This document shows, in pieces, positions 1-9,000 of a DNA stretch of 10,095 bases. The notes beneath the pieces are model-generated. The model was not told the DNA's origin. It did no database searches and worked only from the letters and a program-made list of their open reading frames with translations. Position 1 is the stretch's first letter; every line of letters begins with the position of its first letter. Origin of the DNA: Phycisphaerae bacterium (lineage in GTDB: Bacteria; Planctomycetota; Phycisphaerae; WQYP01); contig JABEVA010000315.1 in assembly GCA_013044065.1 (NCBI GenBank), positions 1 through 10,095 of the forward strand, given 5' to 3'. A program made the translations under genes and the position numbers.

Positions 1-189
1 GCGGCCTGTCCGCTCGCGGCCCGCCTTACGCGGACTTTACATCGAGAGCTTCGTTACCTCCGCTACCGTCCCGATTGCTACCGGTTGGAACGACCAAGTT
101 GCCGGGTGGGTATATCTCCCGCTGAAAATCAGCGCCTTTGCACGGCGCACTGCCGTTCGGTCTCCTATCAGTGGTGTCAATAGGGGCCG
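1..189. other. Left flank after the symporter, with small hairpins; no confident gene
   Basis: These 189 bases lie downstream of the symporter stop codon. Three small inverted repeats are visible: CCTAT (164-168) with ATAGG (180-184), starting 6 bases after the stop; ACGGC (142-146) with GCCGT (152-156); and CGCTGA-AAA-TCAGCG (120-134). None is followed by a T-run on the minus strand, so a rho-independent terminator is not established. Two plus-strand frames are open across the flank without a start codon: frame 1 stops at 181-183 and frame 2 runs on into antisense of the symporter gene. Neither matches a protein I can name with confidence. The flank looks more GC-rich than the neighbouring gene by eye. 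Confidence 0.4.
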
Positions 190-2166
190 TCACTCTTCCA
201 CCCTGCTGCCAGCCTCCACACCCACCTCATCCGCATTGCAATGGCCGATCACCTGCCCGTTATCGCGCACATCCACTGCGCGGTCCTTGAGAATTACAAA
301 TAGTCGCCTCAAATCAACGACCACCCCCCACGTAAACCATATTGTCGTCAATGGCGAGAGCACAATCAACAGAATTATCTGCACCAGGTTCCAATTCCAC
401 CACGCCCGATTCGACCAAGGAAAAAAACAGGCCCACACCGTAATGATCACAAAGGAGACGAACCACAACATACTCCATCCAAAGAAGCTGCCGGAAATAA
501 CCTTGTCACCACGCGTGAAGTTTTCGTCGAATCCCAGCAGAACCTTTTTCCATTCCCGAATCCGCGACCGTGTTTCGATCTTGACTGCATCTTCAGCGCG
601 AGCGTAAATACCGCGGTGTAACATGCGATCCATATTGAACGGCTTACGACAAGTGGCCAGAGACACCGCCACATAAGTGCTGCTGGCGCACACCATCGTA
701 ATACCATACATAACCTGGCCGGTAAGTGGAAAGTGCGGCCATATTTGTTCAATGATAATTCCTGAAACCGCCAGCACCGACCCGACAAGCTGTCCCGCCC
801 AAGCACCGGCGGTGGTGCCGCGACTCCAATATAAAGCCCCCAAGATTACCGCACCACTTCCGCCGAGAAAAATTGCCCCGGTGATGGCAAAAAACATAAA
901 AATATACTGCGTTTGTGAAAACAACAGACTGAATAAAAACGCAAACATGGCCACGCCCGTAATCGACCACCGCAGCAGGCGCAGTTGCCTTTGCGGGGCG
1001 ATGGCTCGCCGCCGAAGGGGCAATACAACATCTTGGATGAAGATGCTGCCCCAAGAATGTAAATAACTGATATCCACAGCCACCATCATCAAAAACATCA
1101 TTGCCGCAAAGCATCCCCGTACGCCCGATGGCAACAGATGTGAAAGTGCCAGTGGCATCCTCTCTTGGCTACGTAGGGCGTGCGACGGGATATGACTCAA
1201 CTGTACCCGCACCACCGCCGCCTGAGCCGCAAACTCCGGATTTTTCAGGTACGTGACGCCGGCAATGGCCAGAAGCATAATGACCAGGCTGCGGGAAATA
1301 CCCCGCCAATTACCAAGAATACCCGCCATTTTAGCCTCATGGGCATTGGCGGGGGCGGCATTAAAGCCCTGGTTCCCCTGCCAGTTCATCCACGTGTACA
1401 TGGCGCTTACCAGCCCAATCACCACGTATAAGACGTTAAAACTGTTCTGCTTGCCCATGTCAAACGGATTCAACAGTGATTTTCCGGGCGGTCCAGAAGC
1501 CATCCCCACGTACATCTCGTTAAAACTGAATTTGGCCAAAATGGCTCCCGCCACCACCAGAAACAACACTCCAGATATCAACCCTTCAATACAATCGGTG
1601 AGCATTCCCTGCAATTGCCCACCCAGCAGCACCGTATACAGGGCAAAGGAAAGTTCGCAAGCCATAAACAAGGGAAATGTGCGCACCGATAAAGCCCCCA
1701 ACTGGATGACATGGGGCAGATTGCAATAATAAATGAAAAAATGAGCCCCCACTGCGGGGAAAATGGCATAATTGAGTACGCCCGACGCCACTACTGTCGC
1801 GCCCATGAAAATCCGGAAGTTATGCGAATACCGCACCTCAAGGAGTTGTCCAATGGTCAGTACGCGGGTTTCACGGTAGCGGTAGGAAACAAAACCTGTT
1901 ACCGTCATGATAAGTGCCAGTGGAAGGCCTATATTGCCCCACCAGTTGATCGCGGTCCCCGCTCGATAAAAAAGCTGAAATCCCGCCACAGCGCTGACTG
2001 CCCCAAAGCCGGCGGTCCCGCTGGCCAGCGACAGCAGATACCGTCCTCCCGCCCGTCGGCTGGCCAGAAAATCTGCCACACCCACGATGTAACGGCGAGA
2101 TTGCAGGCTAATGACGAACACCACTACCGGTGTAGCCAGAAAAATAATCCAATCCAGATCTGACAT
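190..2166 (-). CDS. Sodium:solute symporter family (SSS/SLC5-like) transporter
   Basis: Inner-membrane secondary transporter that probably imports a sugar or similar small product released by the neighbouring glycosidases. The 658-residue protein is strongly hydrophobic, with about 13 or more predicted membrane segments, and shows the SSS pattern: an early segment at residues 5-21, a glycine/alanine-rich second segment (about 48-68), and a TM8-like stretch around 353-383 ending in GSIFIQDVV. It is longer than the usual 480-550 residues. The extra length is a C-terminal part with a cytoplasmic linker carrying GFDENFTRGDK (545-555), two more hydrophobic segments (about 561-582 and 594-616) and a polar tail. 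From memory, this tail style is common in SSS proteins of Planctomycetes and Verrucomicrobia. I chose the ATG at 2166 because AGGG lies 7 bases upstream; a GTG six bases earlier would leave no room for a ribosome site. The gene lies 33 bases after the GH95-like gene, so the two are probably co-transcribed. The substrate is unknown. The TM8 Ser/Ser-Thr pair that normally binds sodium appears to be Ala363-Val364. Confidence 0.92.
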   Translation of the reverse strand: MSDLDWIIFLATPVVVFVISLQSRRYIVGVADFLASRRAGGRYLLSLASGTAGFGAVSAVAGFQLFYRAGTAINWWGNIGLPLALIMTVTGFVSYRYRETRVLTIGQLLEVRYSHNFRIFMGATVVASGVLNYAIFPAVGAHFFIYYCNLPHVIQLGALSVRTFPLFMACELSFALYTVLLGGQLQGMLTDCIEGLISGVLFLVVAGAILAKFSFNEMYVGMASGPPGKSLLNPFDMGKQNSFNVLYVVIGLVSAMYTWMNWQGNQGFNAAPANAHEAKMAGILGNWRGISRSLVIMLLAIAGVTYLKNPEFAAQAAVVRVQLSHIPSHALRSQERMPLALSHLLPSGVRGCFAAMMFLMMVAVDISYLHSWGSIFIQDVVLPLRRRAIAPQRQLRLLRWSITGVAMFAFLFSLLFSQTQYIFMFFAITGAIFLGGSGAVILGALYWSRGTTAGAWAGQLVGSVLAVSGIIIEQIWPHFPLTGQVMYGITMVCASSTYVAVSLATCRKPFNMDRMLHRGIYARAEDAVKIETRSRIREWKKVLLGFDENFTRGDKVISGSFFGWSMLWFVSFVIITVWACFFPWSNRAWWNWNLVQIILLIVLSPLTTIWFTWGVVVDLRRLFVILKDRAVDVRDNGQVIGHCNADEVGVEAGSRVEE

Positions 2167-2173
2167 TAGCACA

Positions 2174-2177
2174 CCCT
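2174..2177 (-). promoter_or_regulatory. Shine-Dalgarno (AGGG) for the symporter
   Basis: Read on the minus strand, AGGG lies 7 bases before the ATG at 2166-2164. It decides the start: the alternative GTG at 2172-2170 sits one base after this motif and could not use it. The site lies in the 33-base gap after the GH95-like stop codon. Confidence 0.6.
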
Positions 2178-2199
2178 ATGTAAGGAGAAGGATTCTGGC

Positions 2200-4779
2200 T
2201 TAATTCATACCCCACCAGCTTGTCCATGTACCGTCCGGAGTGGCTTGGCTTGCGTGTAATGAGATCGGCCCAATAAATGACCAAGGATCCGGCACATCAT
2301 CAGGTGACGCTTCTGGAAGCGGCTCTGGAGGCAGGTGCGATTTCATGGCAATCAGCAGCGGCTGATGCGCCTTTATATTCGCCAGAAAATGGCCGGCACC
2401 ATCGGTCTCTGCAGGAAAGAATTCATCCGGCTTGGCGGGATCAAATAGCGCAATAGCCTCCAGCGCCTGATCCGGCCATGGATTGCAGACTCGCACATGC
2501 AAATCTCGGTCTGCGGACAACACGACCCACTGTGTCGTTCCCCCACAGCGCTGCGCCGACACTCGCACTCCGGGCCGGGCCAGCAGGTGGACAAAAGTGA
2601 CATCCAGCCATGAAGATGGAACTGCGGGGAAGATGTGGATGATACCGGAATGGCTTTGCAGCAACATTTCATTAATGCCGTTGGCCAAACCGCTGAGCTG
2701 ATTTTGCATCCATTCCATCGAGTGACGTTGAGTCGGAGATCGCGATTGTTCCGCTAGAAAGCCATTAGTTTTAAGGGTACTCGTAACCCATCCATTTAGC
2801 AGAGCATCAAGAGCGCCATCGCCATCACCCATCCATGCCTTGGCAGCGGCCATCCATCCCATCGAAAGATCATCATTCCAGCGAAGCCGTCCGCTATCCG
2901 GCTGGCCCATACTGACGCGTGAAGAGCAGCGCCAGACATGTTGCAACGTCCGCCGAGCAATCGGTACAAGATGGTCCGGACCAAGCTTGGTAACTATGCC
3001 AGCAGGATAGATAGCCGCGATCTGGTAGGGATGCGACACCGGTACGTCAGCGGGAACTGAATAGGCCAGGGCAAATTGGCCATCGACCACGGGCAACGCG
3101 TTGAGTTTAGCTAGGGCGCTGCGATACCGTGCCGCATCCGCTTGATGCCCGGCAGCATCGGCAGCCCGTGCGGCATCGCGTAAGTGGCTGTGTACCGCAG
3201 TCAGATCCAGACCGGCATCGCGTACCAGCCGCTGTGCTGGCACCACATTAAACACGGTGTCTTCGCAAAGTTTAGTCAGTGGCAAGGAAAGCCTTCCGGT
3301 AACCGGATCCACTTCTAAATAACTCAGGTAAAATTCCGCGACCCCTCGAATTAGCGGCCAGCCCATTTTCTCCAAGAGCTTTTGGTCGCCACTGAATTCA
3401 AAGTGCCACCACGCCAACTGCGCCAGCCATGCGGATACAAACATCTCATATCGCCAATATCCCACCCCCCAATGATCAATACCACGGCCCACGCTGGCGA
3501 AAGGCACTTTGATGCCAGGCCGATTCCATACCCGGCGTGTTTCCATCTCCATCTCCGGAATGATGGAAGAAAAATGCCGCAACACCGGCTCAACCAGATC
3601 ACAATGGTTGGCGGCGGAAAGGAACCAGTAACACATCTGGGAATTTGCATTATTGTGGAAATCGCCCGCATAGGGCTGATCCAGCCGCAGATTCCACGCC
3701 GACATCAGCGGAACCGGGTAGGTACCACGACTGCTGCTGGCCATCGTATAGATGGCATAAAACCACAGAGCTTCCAGAATGCGTTCCGGCAGCTTTATCC
3801 ATGACCGGCTCCAGCGCTCATGCCAAATGTTTTGATGATCATCGTGTAAACGATTAAATTCACGCTGCCAGGCTGTTTCCAGCAGCAGTGTTGCCCGGCG
3901 CTGCAAAAAGGCTCCTTCGCGCGACGTGACTATGGTCACGAGGATTTCCGCGGTATCGTCATGAATCTGCAGAATGGCTTCTTGGGCATCCGCAACCGCC
4001 ACTTCAAGGCTTGCCCCGCGTACCTGCAACATCAGCAGGGAGCGGTGGCCATCAGCATAATCGACTTGTAGTCGTCCTTCTTCAGGTTGCCACTGTCGCA
4101 ACAATCGGCGGAAAATCTCCTTGCGGATCAATTGGGCCAGAGATGAATTGGTATCACCAGCGTGGCCCGGTTCTACCGCTTCCGGGCTAAGGCGCAGCCG
4201 CAGTCTACGGCCACGCAATCCATTCATGCGAATGGCCAGCACATTGGCTTGCGCATAAACAAAACTGGTTACCTGTCCGCCATTGGCCAGATTAATTGTG
4301 TGGTTCGCATGATACAGGTCCAGCACCTGACGTTGCACCACCAGATCGCCCTCCTGTAGGGCATCCAACCACAGGCCCCCTGCTGGCAAGAAGCACGGAA
4401 AATAGGTGCGAAAAGTGGATTCCTCTTCATTTATTTGGTCGGTGAGCAGATAGTTGCGATCCCTTTCAAAAATTTGGCGCATGGTCGCATCATCACACCA
4501 AGGCACCACCGGATGGCGCAAATCTCGCACATCGGATTTAGTCAGTCCCCAGCAAAGCGAATTAACTGGTTGAAAAACCAAGGCGGCCAGATCTCCATTT
4601 CCCATGGGTAGACCTTCCCGCCAGTTGGCCGCAGATCGTTTATAGACAAGACGATTGCGCGCCACGAATTTTTGAATATCGATAGCTCCCGGCACGCCTG
4701 GGTATCGGCATCGCCGATCACACCAACCTTGAGCACCTTCCGGGGCATGTTGCCAGTGAGTCAGGATTTTCCTTGGCAC
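2200..4779 (-). CDS. GH95-like glycoside hydrolase (alpha-L-fucosidase/alpha-L-galactosidase fold), divergent active site
   Basis: Probable exo-glycosidase of the GH95 type. Characterised members are inverting alpha-L-fucosidases and alpha-L-galactosidases. Support: the N-terminal beta-sandwich signature WREGLPMGNGDLAALVF (53-69), an alpha/alpha barrel rich in Trp and aromatics (about 305-715), the barrel motif NNANSQMCYW (376-385) resembling the family N-x-N-x-Q-M-x-Y-W block, the block GINEMLLQSHSG (701-712) followed by HIFPAVP, and a C-terminal beta region. By rough alignment to Bifidobacterium AfcA, N377 and N379 match the two catalytic Asn, and E506 may be the general acid. The catalytic Asp position before GINEMLLQSH appears to be Asn693. 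The length (859) fits the family. The GTG start has AAGGAG 8 bases upstream. No signal peptide follows it, so the enzyme would be cytosolic, although secreted members are common. It is a distant member, so sugar specificity is uncertain. The symporter gene follows after 33 bases. Confidence 0.82.
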   Translation of the reverse strand: MPRKILTHWQHAPEGAQGWCDRRCRYPGVPGAIDIQKFVARNRLVYKRSAANWREGLPMGNGDLAALVFQPVNSLCWGLTKSDVRDLRHPVVPWCDDATMRQIFERDRNYLLTDQINEEESTFRTYFPCFLPAGGLWLDALQEGDLVVQRQVLDLYHANHTINLANGGQVTSFVYAQANVLAIRMNGLRGRRLRLRLSPEAVEPGHAGDTNSSLAQLIRKEIFRRLLRQWQPEEGRLQVDYADGHRSLLMLQVRGASLEVAVADAQEAILQIHDDTAEILVTIVTSREGAFLQRRATLLLETAWQREFNRLHDDHQNIWHERWSRSWIKLPERILEALWFYAIYTMASSSRGTYPVPLMSAWNLRLDQPYAGDFHNNANSQMCYWFLSAANHCDLVEPVLRHFSSIIPEMEMETRRVWNRPGIKVPFASVGRGIDHWGVGYWRYEMFVSAWLAQLAWWHFEFSGDQKLLEKMGWPLIRGVAEFYLSYLEVDPVTGRLSLPLTKLCEDTVFNVVPAQRLVRDAGLDLTAVHSHLRDAARAADAAGHQADAARYRSALAKLNALPVVDGQFALAYSVPADVPVSHPYQIAAIYPAGIVTKLGPDHLVPIARRTLQHVWRCSSRVSMGQPDSGRLRWNDDLSMGWMAAAKAWMGDGDGALDALLNGWVTSTLKTNGFLAEQSRSPTQRHSMEWMQNQLSGLANGINEMLLQSHSGIIHIFPAVPSSWLDVTFVHLLARPGVRVSAQRCGGTTQWVVLSADRDLHVRVCNPWPDQALEAIALFDPAKPDEFFPAETDGAGHFLANIKAHQPLLIAMKSHLPPEPLPEASPDDVPDPWSFIGPISLHASQATPDGTWTSWWGMN

Positions 4780-4961
4780 TGAGATATCTCCTTATTACAG
4801 CAGAGCAACTGTTGGTCCCGCCCGCACCGGGTTAAAGGCGTCGGCCCATCTGCAAGAACACCAGCGCAGGAACGGGGAGGCACATTGGCTAAGCCAAAAT
4901 TACCGTGGGTTTGTCGCCTCCGGTCGGACCAGGCCTGCACGGGTCCGAATAGAACCCTGAA
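4780..4961. other. Spacer between LamG gene and GH95-like gene with inverted repeats
   Basis: No gene is visible in these 182 bases. Three inverted repeats can be read directly. TCGGACC (4924-4930) pairs with GGTCCGA (4942-4948), a 7-base-pair stem with an 11-base loop, 14 bases after the LamG stop codon. TTGGCT-A-AGCCAA is a 13-base palindrome at 4885-4897. GAGATATCTC at 4781-4790 overlaps the ribosome-binding site. None is followed by a T-run on the minus strand, so no intrinsic terminator can be claimed. The first could be an mRNA 3' structure and the second a repressor or activator site. Confidence 0.45.
4788..4793 (-). promoter_or_regulatory. Shine-Dalgarno (AAGGAG) deciding the GTG start of the GH95-like gene
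   Basis: AAGGAG on the minus strand lies 8 bases before GTG 4779-4777, which is near-ideal spacing. It supports a GTG start and therefore a protein with about 45 residues before the first conserved GH95 motif. The site overlaps the 10-base palindrome GAGATATCTC at 4781-4790. Confidence 0.75.
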
Positions 4962-5894
4962 TTACTTGGGCTCCACACCAACTTTGCCCACAGAGCTGTG
5001 CGTAACTTTATTCCAGCCTTGACGATACAACCACCAGACTTCGCCGCCACTAAGCGGGCGATTGAATACCATCAGTTCATCCAGCAAACATTGTTGTGTC
5101 ACAGGCTCTCTAGGAATTTTAATGGTACCAGTCATCCTTGTCGCATGGCCCAACCATGGATCTGACACCTGCTGCCACCCCTTACCATCCACGCACGCCG
5201 AGATGGAATGAGGCGTCCAGTCCACCACTAACAAATGCCACCATTGTCCATCCTGCCACGATATTGTACTGCCCGGAAACACCCCTTTACCCTTGTTACC
5301 AAAACTGGAACCCCAGAATTCAACGGCTTCATGGTTAAGACGGTTGCCTTCTCTCGCAACTATTAATTCACGTCCGTGATCTTTAATATCGAGCCACATC
5401 ATCCACGGCACATGCCGACGAACGTTCTTCCATTGATACGGCGTAACCCATACAGCCAGCGATCCGGATTTCGATAAGTCTATATTGCCTTTCGCACTGT
5501 ACGTAATTGATGACTGATTTCCCGCAAGCATCGCATGACCATAGAGGCCATGCCTCAAAAGCAATCGCCCTTGATACCGCACCGGCGCCCCAACTCCATC
5601 CGACATGGTGGCAACCCGGCTGAGCTGATTAAAGCTCATATAAAAACTGATCGCCCGGCTGAATTTTAGCACGGCCGGATTTGCGGGTGCTCCATTAACC
5701 ACCGGGGCCGACCAGAGGGGCATAGCTGCGGATTCTCCCTTTGTGGATGCGGGTGTCGCCCATGTCGCGTCCTGTGGCCGCGTTAACGGAAGAATTGCAG
5801 CTGCAGCCACCGCTACAGATAATGCAGCCACAGCGAAAATCCACAGGTTCGGTCGCACATTCTCATGCAGTACTTCCTGAGGCGATGCTTTCAT
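4962..5894 (-). CDS. Membrane-anchored LamG-like (concanavalin A-like) domain protein
   Basis: A 310-residue protein likely to bind carbohydrate outside the cytoplasmic membrane; no catalytic role is suggested. The short charged N-terminus (1-16, with Arg14 just before the anchor) is followed by one hydrophobic Ala/Val-rich segment (17-37). No clear cleavage site follows, so it probably stays as an N-in, C-out anchor. A linker of about 40 residues (38-78) leads to one LamG-type beta-sandwich (about 79-293). The fold is indicated by the opening ISFYMSFNQ strand (82-90), the central SGSLAVWVTP (143-152), the WHLLVVDWTP strand (219-228) and the canonical LamG ending LDELMVFNRPLSGGEVWWLY (271-290). 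The start ATG has AAAGG about 11 bases upstream. The gene stands between two glycosidase genes, with spacers of 116 and 182 bases, so it may have its own promoter. A periplasmic or surface sugar-binding subunit is the best guess. LamG proteins in this bacterial group can also belong to regulatory anti-sigma-like proteins, but no such domain is seen here. Confidence 0.85.
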   Translation of the reverse strand: MKASPQEVLHENVRPNLWIFAVAALSVAVAAAAILPLTRPQDATWATPASTKGESAAMPLWSAPVVNGAPANPAVLKFSRAISFYMSFNQLSRVATMSDGVGAPVRYQGRLLLRHGLYGHAMLAGNQSSITYSAKGNIDLSKSGSLAVWVTPYQWKNVRRHVPWMMWLDIKDHGRELIVAREGNRLNHEAVEFWGSSFGNKGKGVFPGSTISWQDGQWWHLLVVDWTPHSISACVDGKGWQQVSDPWLGHATRMTGTIKIPREPVTQQCLLDELMVFNRPLSGGEVWWLYRQGWNKVTHSSVGKVGVEPK

Positions 5895-6010
5895 ACACTA
5901 TCACACCTTTCCTTGTCGACGGTCATTAGTTGTCACCAATCCTTTAGGATCATGACACGGTCGCATCACGCCCTCGCTACCGGCGTTTCTCGGAAACCAG
6001 AGCCTTGAGT
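5895..6010. other. Spacer upstream of the LamG gene
   Basis: This 116-base spacer holds no gene. AAAGG at 5906-5910 (minus strand) is the likely ribosome-binding site of the LamG gene. A small inverted repeat ATCCT-TT-AGGAT spans 5939-5950, and GTTTC-TCG-GAAAC at 5985-5997 could form a 5-base-pair hairpin just after the GH123-like stop codon. No T-run follows it, so termination here is not supported. No convincing -35/-10 pair was found. Confidence 0.4.
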
Positions 6011-9000
6011 TTATCGTTCGGTTACCCGCACCATCTTAAAATCGAATTTCCTCAGATGAAATACAATCCGGCCACTGGCAGTCACGCTCAGCGGCTTGCC
6101 GGTTTCCATATCCGTGGCCGACAGCCCCCCTTTCAGATGGAGCGCGGCCTGATTCAGCCTCATCTGAATGGTGCCGCCATGACCCCAATCACACACCACA
6201 ACGATCACCTGCCCACCTTGACGTTTGGCCACAATAATGGACGATGTTTTATCGCCAGAGATTTTCATGGGATAACCCCTCCGCCAGTAATCCCACGTAG
6301 TGGTAGCCGGCGTGCCGTAACCAAAACGCACCAACTTGGCGTAGTCTCTCCAATAGACCGCCGCGGAGCCATCCCAACCACGCAATTCCATCGTCAACAC
6401 CACACCGGCCTCGGTACGTCCGGCCCAGGCCAGCTTAGCCGGGTTATTCCCCTGCAGGCCCGCAAGGACACAGGGAATGTTTCCAAATTGTCGCCCCGTA
6501 CTTTCCGCCAGCAAAAACGCCCGGCTGAAGCGCTGTTGAAATGGATTTTCTCCAAACTTATCCTCCAAATCCAGATCAATGTGCGCAAACGACAACTCCG
6601 GAGCGACCGCACAATCAGTCATATGCACCATATTCATATCCGGCTTATGAAGTTGGGCCGCCAGTACCGCAGTGCGGCGAACCAGCGCTCGTTGAACCCA
6701 AAGCGTAGTCGATGGTTGGACATATCCATCCGGCAGGCGATACGCATTGGTAACCACGGTATTGAAGTCCGCTTGGAGGAACATATCATCCCAGTAGATG
6801 CCATCATCAAAAGTGCTGAGCAATTTACGATAATACCATAATACATAATCTCGATAACTGTGTCCCTCATAAACAGAACCATCGATATATTCATGCGGAT
6901 AATACCGGCGGGAAGGGTAAACATGCCGATCCCATTCATTTAAATACGTTTGACCCGCTCGTGTGTCTACGCGCACTGCGGACGGATCCGTATATACGAC
7001 AACCTCCCGCGGATGCCCCGTCATTTCATTGTAAAACCACCGCACACTAGGACCCCATGACGAGGCATAACCCGGGTTGCTGTCGGCAGTCTCCGGCTTA
7101 TAACCGGCTAACCATCTTTTAAGAAACCTCTCACTCATCCGGCCCGTATGCCGAGCCTCTTGAAATTGCTTGAAAATTTCAAAGTCGTGCCCGCGAGGGT
7201 AAATATCGCCACAGCCGGTCCATGTTCCCCAACATAATCCAGTGCCTGCGAACGCGGTTTTGATCGCCCCCGGAACAGACACGTTTTCCGTCCACAGCCG
7301 CCAATTTGCCGGCATGGGTTTGATCGGCGTAGCCTGGAAACCCAACACAATCTGATGCGAGGTTTTTAGCCTAGCCGGCTTGGCCACCAAGTTCAGCCGC
7401 AATTCCAGCGTACCATCGGATCGGCGAACAATCTGTTGGCATGGTAGCTTCGACTGGTAATCCACCCAACCCGCATCGTTATCGCCGAATGTCGCGATGC
7501 CCCGAGGAACCCCACCCATCCAGATATACGGAACAAACGAACCAATGATGCTGTTGTGGGGAGCATCGCTTGAATTCCAAATCACACCCACTCCGGAGGG
7601 AACCTTACCTGAGTAGTTGAACCGTACTCCATCTGTGCATGCCGTCATCAGGGGCATTTCCTTATTCACCATGGGTATCACCAGGGCCACCGAATCCAGT
7701 GTCGCTGTCGTGGGCTGCAACGTGAGCGTGGTTTTCATCATGCCGTCGTAGTCCCATACACTGCGACTGTGACCTTTCAGAGGACCCGCCTGCCAATCAG
7801 ACATGGCAACCACTTGCGTCGGTGTGATTGTCATAAAATGCATGGTACCATGGCCCACATAACGCTTCCCACCCGCACGCACCACGATGGCCATGGAACC
7901 GGAGAGCAACTTACGTCCCGAGGCCACCACCTGCCCCCATAGGCCCAACCCATTCATCGTCACCTCCCGCAGCACCACATCGACCGTCTTACCGTGAACC
8001 TTGATTGCCTTAAATGGCGGCACGATGAGGTTTTTATCCCGCCCCAACTGATTGTGTTCCCAATTAAAATGATATCGCACAAATGGCAACACCTGTGGAC
8101 TGGCGCGCACACCCCTCAGTTCCACAAGCAGATCATATTTACCATTCAGCGGCGGAAGCTTCCATTCATGCAACGATGTCACACCGCCTCTGAGTGCGGG
8201 CATGAGAGTCGATGCCACGATACCCTCGCTCCCTTCTTTGCGCACCTCCAGTTGTACCGCAGTTACCTTGGACCGGTTCGCCAAGTCTGCCAGATTAACT
8301 TTCACCTGCATGGAATTGAGCGATGGATAATACATAAAGGCCGTATCAATGCGTTTGCTTGCCCCCCGGTTGAGCGACCATAAGCGACGAGGTCGGCTTA
8401 TTTTCCAGGTGAACGTCCGCCGGTAATACACGGTCTTGCCATCCCTTGAAGTGATATCAATGGCCGTGTCCAGTGGCTCGTTGGCTTTGGCATGCGCCTG
8501 TTGCTCCAACAAGATGCTGCCGCCGGGAGCCAAAGTAAATCGAGTGGATTTCTGCACCGGAGGATCAAAACGCGGCACCGTTCTCAGGTGCGCCGTCAGG
8601 ACCAGAGGTTGTTGGCCCGGATTTTCCACTGATACTCTGATCTGTACCGGATTATCCGGCCTATTTTGTAATTGCCGTACCTGTACCACCGGTGCCTTTG
8701 CCAGCCATGTTACGCGCGCCAGTGTGGCCGTGTCCAGATAACCACCACCCAATGGCGACCATTGGCTCTGTACCCATCCGCCGCCAGGAATTTGTAGCCA
8801 ATCCCGGCCAATCCGTATACCGACGGTCTTTCCAACAATGTGTCTCACTCCCAAATCCATCCATGGAATGGCCACCTGCAGATTCCAGCGGTTACCCACC
8901 ACCTTGCTGACAACTTTCCAGTGACCATGCCACGCATGAATGGCGGTACCTCGAGACTCAAACTTCTGTTGCCACACAGCGCCTTTCGCATTAACCACCA

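Noticed and set aside
1..11. GCGGCCTGTCC repeated near 9675, as a terminal repeat of a mobile element
   Set aside because: Only 11 bases match and the second copy encodes part of the conserved WTGRT motif of the glycosidase, so it is a chance match.
120..134. CGCTGA-AAA-TCAGCG hairpin as a rho-independent terminator
   Set aside because: A perfect 6-base-pair stem, but followed on the minus strand by GGGAGAT and not by a T-run.
236..607. Plus-strand open frame of 123 codons
   Set aside because: Antisense to the symporter's C-terminal coding region, low-complexity composition and no ribosome site. The frame being open further to the left was noted separately for the flank.
2167..2172. GTG at 2172 as symporter start
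   Set aside because: The AGGG ribosome site ends one base before it, whereas the ATG at 2166 has 7-base spacing.
3382..3804. Plus-strand open frame of 140 codons
   Set aside because: Antisense to the GH95-like barrel region with no recognisable domain or ribosome site.
6005..6841. Plus-strand open frame of 278 codons
   Set aside because: It lies wholly antisense to the C-terminal coding part of the GH123-like gene, has no family features, and is explained as a shadow of that gene's codon pattern.
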